From Planctomycetaceae bacterium (GTDB lineage Bacteria; Planctomycetota; Planctomycetia; Planctomycetales; Planctomycetaceae), in NCBI GenBank assembly GCA_016765335.1, contig JAESQE010000128.1, forward strand, positions 1-8,519: a stretch of 8,519 nucleotides of DNA. Reading direction: 5' to 3'. Numbering within the stretch: position 1 is the stretch's first letter; every line of letters begins with the position of its first letter. Under the pieces are notes generated by a model. It was not told the DNA's origin and did not search any database. It worked only from the letters and a program-made list of their open reading frames with translations. Shown piece by piece: positions 1 through 6,500 of the stretch. Position numbers and translations under genes: made by a program.

Positions 1-221
1 GCTTCGATTATCGCTGATGGGCAGCGATCTTCTGAGTAATACCAATCCAGTATTGAAAATACCGCGAAGCTAACGCACGTGGTCTTGTACTGGAGCGGGT
101 TTATGAAGATTCACTCGCTAATATATACGCGAATGCGTATGAGATAAGTTGAGTAAGCATACCAATTAGCCAGTGTGTACCTGCTACATACTGGCTAGCT
201 GCGCGGTGTTCTTGATTCATC
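1..221. other. Non-coding, hairpin-rich leader upstream of the tRNA gene
   Basis: I see no convincing gene here. The stretch is rich in short inverted repeats: ATCGCTG (10-16) pairs with CAGCGAT (22-28), GCTTCG (1-6) could pair with CGAAGC (65-70), ATACGC (125-130) pairs with GCGTAT (135-140) around a GAAT loop, and a longer hairpin lies at 166-198. The first bases could be the end of a gene or structured RNA that begins outside the window, but I do not recognise one. Any promoter for the tRNA should lie here, yet no clear -35/-10 pair stands out. Confidence 0.4.
166..198. other. Strong inverted repeat upstream of tRNA-Ser
   Basis: GCCAGTGTGTA (169-179) pairs with TACATACTGGC (185-195), with one G-T wobble, around a five-base loop. 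Two more A-T pairs and a wobble extend the stem outwards. No T-run follows it, so it is not a standard intrinsic terminator. It could instead be a processing signal for the tRNA precursor, a recombinase or protein binding site, or the 3' end of a structured RNA. Confidence 0.5.
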
Positions 222-309
<88 letters not shown>

Positions 310-314
310 ATTTG

Positions 315-360
315 AATGCCGTTGAGTCGTAAGTCTATGGCTCAGCGGCATTTGCTTTTT
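315..360 (+). terminator. Probable intrinsic terminator after tRNA-Ser
   Basis: AATGCCGTTGAG (315-326) pairs with CTCAGCGGCATT (341-352) over 12 bp with one G-T wobble around a 14-base loop. A T-rich stretch (351-360, ending in five T) follows. The position, starting nine bases after the tRNA, suits a terminator for the tRNA transcript. The loop is longer than usual, so efficiency is uncertain. Confidence 0.7.
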
Positions 361-383
361 CTGGACTGCTCCAGAGTTTCTTT

Positions 384-413
384 TTTGTGGCACTGTTTGT
401 GGCGTTTTGTGGC
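384..413. repeat. Three TTTGTGGC direct repeats (possible recombinase arm sites)
   Basis: TTTGTGGC occurs at 384-391, 396-403 and 406-413; the first and third copies continue as AC. The spacings of 12 and 10 bases are close to one helical turn. They lie between the tRNA 3' end and the integrase-like debris, where arm-type binding sites for an integrase or excisionase would be expected. That role is inferred from position alone. Confidence 0.45.
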
Positions 414-440
414 ACAAGGGTTCTCTGGAAGGGTTGTTCA

Positions 441-534
441 ATGAAAAAGTATATCGAAGAAAAACCGTAAGCTGACATTTCGTATCGGCAAGGTGCGAGG
501 CGATCTGCGAAGTGATGTCTGGTATCTTACTTAA
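441..534 (+). pseudogene. Degenerate N-terminal fragment of a tyrosine recombinase (integrase)
   Basis: From 463 the frame encodes a short peptide containing FRIGKVRGDLRSDVWYLT before a TAA at 532-534. The pattern of a basic start followed by G-K-V-R-G-D-L-R and W-Y-L-T resembles, from memory, the first residues of planctomycete phage-type integrases, where a Tyr/Asn/Gly-rich stretch normally follows. An ATG at 441 opens a different frame (nine codons), which would join this peptide only through a one-base frameshift. No catalytic domain is present. The location directly after a tRNA gene supports an integrase origin. The fragment is short, so a chance resemblance cannot be excluded. Confidence 0.4.
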
Positions 535-581
535 GGCTACCTCTAACAATTCATTTTTCGGTTGATTGTTTATTTCGTGGG

Positions 582-596
582 TCTGATTTTCAAAAA
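582..596 (+). repeat. Putative left terminal inverted repeat of the IS
   Basis: TCTGATTT followed by TCAAAAA; it matches the opposite end at 12 of 15 positions. It was chosen because it is the best match between the two non-coding flanks of the transposase gene. Confidence 0.5.
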
Positions 597-610
597 ATCT
601 GATCAGATTT
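595..610. repeat. Perfect 16-bp palindrome inside the IS left end
   Basis: AAATCTGATCAGATTT is its own reverse complement and overlaps the inner edge of the putative left inverted repeat. It could be a subterminal transposase binding site. A function is not shown by the sequence. Confidence 0.6.
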
Positions 611-672
611 CACTGCGGATCAAATTCTTGATCACCAAACAACGATGATTTTCCTTTTGCGGATTTGACTTG

Positions 673-713
673 ACTGGCTTGAAGGTCGATTTTCGAACTT
701 CAAGCCAGTTTTT
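673..713 (+). terminator. Terminator hairpin reading into the IS, 3' of the transposase
   Basis: ACTGGCTTGAAG (673-684) pairs perfectly with CTTCAAGCCAGT (698-709). After one mismatch, TCG/CGA pairs further inside, closing a five-base loop. On the plus strand T709-T713 follows directly, so this is a classic intrinsic terminator for transcription coming from the tRNA side, antisense to the transposase. On the minus strand, where the transposase transcript would end, no T-run follows. Confidence 0.75.
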
Positions 714-737
714 CATACTCCCGCCTCTTAGCGGACG

Positions 738-1757
738 CTATCCTCCTCTCAGAATCACGTAGCGACTCATGTTATACGATAAATTCCGCAAGCCAATTTT
801 TGTCTTCGCTCGAACGATGCCAATTCCGCGGAGAATTAAATTTCCTGCGCGTTGCGATTGAACGCCGAAAATATGTTCCACGCGAACACGTGTTTTCGAT
901 TTCTTTCGATTCGATTCTTTCTGCTGGGCTGTCAAAGGACGATTTCGATATCCTTTTTCATGAATCTGATTGGTAAAACCACCTGCCTTCAAATCGTTCG
1001 TGATCGCCTCACTGGCGTAAGCACTGTCGCCCCAGACCTCTTTGTCGGGGTTGCTGTTATCAAGCAGCGGTTGCACCACCTGACTGTCGTGAACAGAGGC
1101 GATACTCACCTGATAACGTCGAATGAATTTGTGCTTCGCATCAACACTCACATGATTTTTGTAGCCGAAATAATTGACGTTGCGTTTTTTCGTCCAGCGG
1201 GCATCGACATCTTTCTGACGTTTCTTATTGGGCTGCGAATCCCATTCTTCCGGGCTTTCGCCTTGCTTAATCTGCTTGTTTTCCTCACGATTGTTGCGTT
1301 GCTTCGGGGCAGAAACAATCGTTGCATCAATGATCTGACCTTTTTGTGCAGCATAACCATTGCTTGAAAGGACGGCTTCAAACTGTTCGAACAACGGCTC
1401 GATCAACTCTGCTTTGGTGAGTTGATCTCGAAACAGCCAAACGGTTTTTTCATCGGGCACCGTATCGTTTAATTGCAGGTTCAGAAAAGTCATGAAGGAA
1501 AATCGGTCAGCGATCTGATATTCAATTTGAAAATCACTCAGGTTATACAACGACTGCAAAATGAGAATCTTGAACATCAGAACAACATCCATCGGGGGGC
1601 GTCCCGCATTGCTTTTGTGATCTTTTTGACGGATGATTTCCAGCGTGGGACGAAACAGTTCCCAGTCGATGATCGTGTTGAGCTGAGCAAGCATGTTATC
1701 GTACCGCTTGATTTTTTCTCGCCTCACTTGAACGTCGAACAATCCGTGTTGATGCAT
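738..1757 (-). CDS. IS5-family DDE transposase
   Basis: This enzyme cuts and joins the ends of the surrounding insertion sequence. The 339-residue protein has the layout of IS5 transposases. The N-terminal helical region (about residues 1-110) has the typical start with LFDV and the NAGRPP motif before the FKILILQ segment. The DDE catalytic core follows, with Asp144 in IIDATIV, Asp244 in WGDSAYAS and Glu294 in RVRVEHIFG. A basic insert lies between the first two Asp residues. All three acidic residues and the stop (TAG) are intact, so it may be active. I chose the ATG at 1757 because family members start close to the LFDV motif and GGGA lies eight bases upstream. A GTG at 1805, with AGGA four bases before it, would add 16 residues and is a real alternative. 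Confidence 0.93.
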   Translation of the reverse strand: MHQHGLFDVQVRREKIKRYDNMLAQLNTIIDWELFRPTLEIIRQKDHKSNAGRPPMDVVLMFKILILQSLYNLSDFQIEYQIADRFSFMTFLNLQLNDTVPDEKTVWLFRDQLTKAELIEPLFEQFEAVLSSNGYAAQKGQIIDATIVSAPKQRNNREENKQIKQGESPEEWDSQPNKKRQKDVDARWTKKRNVNYFGYKNHVSVDAKHKFIRRYQVSIASVHDSQVVQPLLDNSNPDKEVWGDSAYASEAITNDLKAGGFTNQIHEKGYRNRPLTAQQKESNRKKSKTRVRVEHIFGVQSQRAGNLILRGIGIVRAKTKIGLRNLSYNMSRYVILRGG

Positions 1758-1844
1758 GTTACTGTTCCCAATGGTGTTGATATCTTCAAATCCCGTTGAT
1801 AGCACGGTATCCTACAAACACAAGGCCAAAACGCACACCCTTGA

Positions 1845-1859
1845 TTCTGGGAAATCAGA
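1845..1859 (-). repeat. Putative right terminal inverted repeat of the IS
   Basis: Its reverse complement is TCTGATTTCCCAGAA, matching the left end at 12 of 15 positions. It lies 88 to 102 bases upstream of the chosen transposase start, leaving room for a transposase promoter. Confidence 0.5.
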
Positions 1860-2108
1860 GTAATAAATAGAGGAACCCTATTAAATGTGCTTATTCTAAG
1901 CTTCTGATGCCACCTTGTATTATTGGGTTGATTGGGTGCTGCCTTCATGCTATCTTGAGAACATGGTCACCCAAGACCATGTGGGAGAATGACCACACTT
2001 GGTTGGCGTTCTATTCTTTGCAATATAGCTCAAAATCCCCACCCATCTTATTGAGTCACGGTCACCCAGATGCGATTTTTATTCGCGGAGAAGACGAGAC
2101 GTGCAATC
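1860..2108. other. No recognisable gene between the IS and the nuclease relic
   Basis: Short open frames exist, but none resembles a known protein or has a convincing ribosome site. A hairpin with a perfect 8-bp stem (ACATGGTC, 1961-1968, with GACCATGT, 1975-1982) is present. The nonamer GGTCACCCA occurs at 1965-1973 and again at 2060-2068. The region probably holds rearranged remains of whatever preceded the nuclease gene. Confidence 0.4.
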
Positions 2109-2360
2109 TTTTCATTCTGTCACGCAGCTGACCTGCACATTGACAGCCCATTCTGCGGAATTGTCAGCAAAGAGGCTGTCGTTGCGGAAGCGTTTTATGC
2201 CTCGACGTTTCTCGCATTTGAGTCACTGGGAAATCTTGCCTTGAACGAAAAGGCGATCTTTTGTTACTTGCTGGGGCATTTACGATGGCAAGGACCGAAG
2301 TGTACGTGCCCATCATTGCTTTCGCGACGGCTTGGCAAGACCGTCCAGATTTCCCAAGAC
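2109..2360 (+). pseudogene. Broken SbcD/YhaO-like DNA repair exonuclease (metallophosphoesterase), N-terminal part
   Basis: Intact members are Mn-dependent nucleases that work with an SbcC/Rad50-type ATPase on DNA ends. The frame at 2115 reads FCHAADLHIDSPF, which carries the phosphoesterase motif I (D-x-H) and the family's following D-S-P. A helical stretch ending in FESLGNLALNEKA follows. Restoring one base near 2255 and another between 2276 and 2277 gives a continuous reading K-A-D-L-L-L-L-A-G-D-I-Y-D-G-K-D-R, the family's motif II (GD). After that, SVRAHHCFRDGLAR fits the next helix. The second deletion falls in the codon of the metal-binding Asp. Similarity fades after about 2345, and no GNHD motif or C-terminal domain remains, so the gene is both frameshifted and truncated. 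It has the same orientation as the helicase. Family assignment is from motif recognition only. Confidence 0.65.
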
Positions 2361-2458
2361 ATCGATCCCAATATACCAATTTACCGCATTGCCGACGGTA
2401 CGATTCAGTTGGAACGCTCAAGTATGAAAAACATTTGCATTCCGAATGACCTCTAAGT

Positions 2459-2487
2459 TTGATTCCAAGTTAATTTTAATGATAAAA
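2459..2487 (+). promoter_or_regulatory. Candidate promoter for the helicase gene
   Basis: TTGATT (2459-2464) followed 16 to 17 bases later by GATAAA/ATAAAA (2481-2487) resembles a sigma70-type pair with about four of six matches in each box. It lies in the most AT-rich part of the spacer. AT-rich DNA gives such matches easily, so support is weak. Confidence 0.25.
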
Positions 2488-2540
2488 GACGCGTAATAGA
2501 AAATTGGGATCTAAGTTGAATAATCAAGTAGTTAATAGAT

Positions 2541-2545
2541 GAGGG
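2541..2545 (+). promoter_or_regulatory. Ribosome binding site of the helicase gene
   Basis: GAGGG ends four bases before the ATG at 2550. It supports this ATG as the start of the helicase reading frame. Confidence 0.6.
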
Positions 2546-2549
2546 CTGT

Positions 2550-3533
2550 ATGAGAAAAGATGAAGAGTCACTCGACTTTGTTTTGCAGGACCAGCTAGAA
2601 CAGACGACATCCCATTCCAAAATTAATATTACTAAACTTACTCCAGCAAGTTCAGTAACTGATTATGAGATTCACAACCTTGCATTGGAATGGAGTCTAG
2701 CAGAGCCAATTGTTATGGAATCGTCGGAAGACATCAAGTCAAAAATTAATTGGCAAGGGCGTGTCGAACCATATCACCATCAAATTAAAAACCTGATGAC
2801 ATTCTGTCGCAAACTCCCCGTTACACTCATTACTGATGATGTCGGACTTGGTAAAACAATCAGTGCTGGCCTCATTCTTAGCGAATTGATGGTTCGCAAT
2901 CGTGTTTCACGTACCTTAGTAATCTGTCCAAGCCTTCTCGGTCCACAGTGGATCGAAGAACTGAATTCAAAGTTTGGTATAGAGGGACGATGGGCAACTG
3001 GTGCAAATTTTGACCAGGAAATTAAAGGGATCTATCCTGTTGTAGCAACGACATACCAAACTGCAAGCACTCGGTTAAAGCATATCAAACCAGGTGCCTT
3101 TGATATGCTGATTTTGGATGAAGCTCATAAAGTCCGTAATCTTTACGGGGGACAAAGCAAACCGAAGTTTGCGAAAAACATTCGGCAAGCACTTAGTAAC
3201 CGACTGTTCCGCTATGTGGTGATGCTTACCGCAACTCCGATTCAGAATCGTTTATGGGATCTGTATAGCCTAATTGACTGTTTAGCAGTAGCCAAGGGGC
3301 ATGAAAACCCTTTTGGTGATGAGGATCACTTTCGATACAAATTCATTGAAGATTCGAAAGCAACAGCTCGAGTGCTAAATCCAGACAGTGCCGAAGAGTT
3401 TCGCGAAATTCTTCGGCAATATTTAGTACGTACTCGTCGGCAAGATGTTCAATTACTTTTTCCGGAACGTCAGGTCAAACTTTTTCGAGTCAGAAAAAAT
3501 TTCCCTGGACCAAAAATTAGAAGCCCTTGTTGA
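2550..3533 (+). CDS. SNF2-family helicase/translocase, N-terminal half (frameshifted gene)
   Basis: This frame encodes the first RecA-like lobe of a Swi2/Snf2 ATPase (HepA/RapA-like), a motor that translocates on double-stranded DNA using ATP. An N-terminal region of about 70 residues is followed by the Q-like segment EPYHHQ (73-78), Walker A/motif I DDVGLGKT (96-103), motif Ia near RTLVICPSLLGPQW (121-134), Walker B/motif II DEAH (190-193) and motif III TATPIQN (227-233). The lobe ends with RTRRQDVQLLFPERQ. The authentic reading stops being family-like at residue 316 (an A6 run at 3494-3499). The last codons to the TGA at 3531-3533 are out of frame. The continuation lies in the +1 frame. Start ATG 2550 is supported by GAGGG just upstream. 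On its own this half lacks the second lobe and should not work as a motor. Confidence 0.88.
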   Translation: MRKDEESLDFVLQDQLEQTTSHSKINITKLTPASSVTDYEIHNLALEWSLAEPIVMESSEDIKSKINWQGRVEPYHHQIKNLMTFCRKLPVTLITDDVGLGKTISAGLILSELMVRNRVSRTLVICPSLLGPQWIEELNSKFGIEGRWATGANFDQEIKGIYPVVATTYQTASTRLKHIKPGAFDMLILDEAHKVRNLYGGQSKPKFAKNIRQALSNRLFRYVVMLTATPIQNRLWDLYSLIDCLAVAKGHENPFGDEDHFRYKFIEDSKATARVLNPDSAEEFREILRQYLVRTRRQDVQLLFPERQVKLFRVRKNFPGPKIRSPC

Positions 3534-6500
3534 AAACAATATTGACGGTATCAATGGCCTGCTGAAATCATCGATTCTGGTTGCCATGATGAGCAGTCCA
3601 CAAGCTCTGGCTGCCCAGCTACGAAATATGTCAATCAAGAATAGAAAATGGGCCGGACTTTCAGACGAAGTTGAAAATCTCATATCGAATTTCGGGAATC
3701 CATCAAAGCTTCAAGGCCTACTCAATATTATTGCTAAATTGAAAACAGAAAAACCAGCAGATTGGCGAATCGTTGTATTCACGACACGAAAGGAAACTCA
3801 GAAAATGATCGTGTCTATACTCGATAAACAAGGCGTTTCATTTGGAGTCATTCGCGGTGGTGCACCTGACGCCAACTTCAAATGTGTCAAAGACTACACT
3901 GCCACTCCACCACTAATCAATGTGATTATCTCCACAGACGCAGGAGCCGAAGGTATTAACCTTCAAGCCGGAAATGTTGTCGTGAACTATGACTTACCTT
4001 GGAATCCAATGATATTGGAACAGCGTATTGGTCGTGTTCAGCGACTTGCTTCTCAACACGCTTACGTGGTCATTTTGAATCTAGCTGTACAAGATAGTCC
4101 AGAAGAAAAAGTGGTTTCTCGTCTCATGGAGAAACTTCTCACGGTGTCACACACTGTTGGAGACGTGGAGTCCATCTTAGAAGCGTCGGGAGGAGACAAT
4201 GATAATGGCTCGTCATCATTTGAGATAACTATTCGTGAATTAGTTATCAAGTCATTAAAAGGACAAAATGTCAAACGAGCAACTCAATTGGAAATCCAAA
4301 GTATTGAAGATGCCAAAGAGCTTTTTGAAGAACACCGAAATGATCTTGATTCAAAGCTAGGAGATTTGTCAGACCTTCATGATTCCGGGCCTTCGATGCC
4401 TCGGCTGGAATCAATTACTCCTTCAATGCCCTATCAGGAATTTGTGAAAAAAGCCTTAGAGGTAGAAGGGTTTGAATTATCCACGGATATGTATGGAAAT
4501 TTAACCGCATCAAAGAATGGGGTTCCAACTGAACAAATTGTTTTTACAAATAAAGAGTGGCAGAAGCACTCCCAGCCAGGCCGTTTTCATGGTCGATCTC
4601 CACGACTCTATGTGCCTGGGAAACCTGATTTCGAACGACTGGTTCAACGTTGGCTGGATCGAGGCCAGCATTTAACCAGAGATCTGACTGTATCAACAGA
4701 GGTATTAGCTGAGAAACTGGCTGCGAGTTGGGTGGCAAAAATCGAAGATGCAAGGTTTGATAGTATTTCAACTCTTGCCTCCCATCAATTTTGGCAAGGT
4801 AGCACAAAACTTAAAATTACCGTAACGAATTCAGTAGACAGCTATGAAACATTAGGTGTTGTGAATCACCTCCCTGATAACCACGACGAAGTAATTGAGC
4901 ACAATATTCTCAGCAGTTCTCTTGTTAATAAAATCCGAAAAGCGGATATAGACCTCCCTTCGTTAGGGAATTCAGGCAAAGAGGCTTGCTCAGAGAATCC
5001 AGGTGTCGTGGGGTTTTGCGATTTTTACAAAGGACGGATTAAGGAGGAAATTCATAAATCTGTAGTAAGTGGGTTGACCAAAAAAATTCATGAAGATCTC
5101 AATCCTTCAGTCCATGCTGAGACTGTTTCCCAGAATGGATATCTTTACGAAGTTTGTGATATTGAGGTTCATTATTCTTTCGAAGAAAACTCAGATTATT
5201 CTTCGAAAATTTCAGTATGCCCTGCAACAAATCAAGTTCTCTCTGAACCTGAGATTGACGGGAAGTGTGAAGAGTCAGAGCGTACCGTTCCATCAGGTTG
5301 CCTAGGTAAATGTGTACGGTCAGGAAAACATGTTTTGAAGCATTTACTCATCACTTCCGATGAATCTGGTCGTCAAGCACTTTCCAGATTCTCTCATGTT
5401 TGTGAACTCACTGGCATGATTATTTTAGATGACGAGCAATTGGTTTCTGTTGTTTCTGGTAAATCTGGAATTTTATCCTCATTTCATCTTTCTCCGATTT
5501 CAAATCGTCCAGCTCTTCCCTTCGAGTTTATAACCTGTTCATTTACTGGCGATGCTGTCTTGCCAGATGAAATTAATTCGAGCGAAATTAGTCATAAGCC
5601 TTTTCGATCTGACCAAACAAGATGTTCGATAATATCAGGTCTCTCTGGACATGAATCCGAGTTTGTTAAATGTGAAGTTACGGGTGACTATCTACTTGCT
5701 AGTGAAGCGACAGTGAGTGCTGTCAGTGGAGTTTATGTTAGGGAAGACCAGTCAGTCACCTCTGAAATTCCACCATTTCGCATAGGAATAGTGCATGAAC
5801 TTGCAATGTGTGGATATTCAGGTAAACGTCTACTTGCTGATGAAGTCAAAATGTGTTCTGTTACGAATCAGCTCGTTGATGAAACACTACTAGGAAAATC
5901 AGACTTCAGTCAACAACTCGCTCTTCGGTCAGAAATGGTGAGATGTGAGGTTACGGATGATTTGCTATTGCCTAACGAAACCGCAACGTCTGCTGTCTCT
6001 TTGAGACAAGCCCGGTTGGATTTTCTCATTCCTTCCGATATTTCCGGAAAGCTGGCTCTTCCGGATGAGTGTAGAAAGTGTGAAATCACAAACTCGATAG
6101 CCTTACCTGATGAGTTGATGATTAGCGAACTATCTGGCAAAGGGTTTCGAACTGACCAATTGATAATTTCTGATGTATCTGGTCGCGTGGCTCACCAGAG
6201 TGAGTCCGTGACCTGTGCTTATTCTGAAAAACGTCTTCTGGTTGATGAAACAGGCACCTCTGAAGTCAGTGGAATGATTGTCGACAAGGAGCTTCTGATT
6301 CCATCCGATATTTCCGGAAAGCTGGCTCTTTCGGACGAAATGGAGCAATGCCAGTTCACCGGCAAGAAAGGGATTCCGGATGAGTTTACTCTCAGTGACG
6401 TTTCTGAAAAACGGCTTTCGGCGGATGAAAAGGTCACCTCAGAAATTACTGAGAGAGTGGGACACTCTTCTGAGTCGGTAGAATGCCAACACTCAAATAA

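Larger units (their letters stand above)
582..1859 (-). mobile_element. IS5-family insertion sequence, about 1.28 kb
   Basis: The element consists of one DDE transposase gene on the minus strand flanked by imperfect inverted ends. The best end pair I can find is 582-596 against the reverse complement of 1845-1859, matching at 12 of 15 positions including the first eight (TCTGATTT). The resulting 1278 bp suits the IS5 family. I could not identify a flanking target duplication, so the exact ends are tentative, or the copy is old or has undergone recombination. It lies between the integrase debris and the nuclease pseudogene. Confidence 0.7.
2361..2549. other. AT-rich spacer ahead of the helicase gene
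   Basis: The first part still has open frames continuous with the nuclease relic (to a TAA at 2454-2456) but no motif I can name. The part from about 2457 is AT-rich and carries the probable promoter and ribosome site of the helicase gene. Confidence 0.4.

Noticed and set aside
852..1367. 171-codon plus-strand ORF
   Set aside because: It lies wholly antisense to the transposase, which has intact catalytic motifs; its protein is hydrophobic and unrecognised.
1965..2068. GGTCACCCA repeated at 1965 and 2060 as a functional direct repeat
   Set aside because: Two nine-base copies with different flanks are too little to support a function.
2070..2456. 128-codon plus-strand ORF as an intact gene
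   Set aside because: Its nuclease homology breaks off in the middle and continues in other frames, so it is a fragment of a pseudogene.
3445..3498. ATG 3445 as the start of an independent gene
   Set aside because: No ribosome site precedes it, and the first 18 codons lie in the wrong frame over a region coding for the end of the helicase N-lobe.
3492..3502. Programmed -1 ribosomal frameshift at the A-rich run
   Set aside because: A -1 shift enters the third frame, not the frame with helicase homology; a +1 shift or loss of one base is needed.
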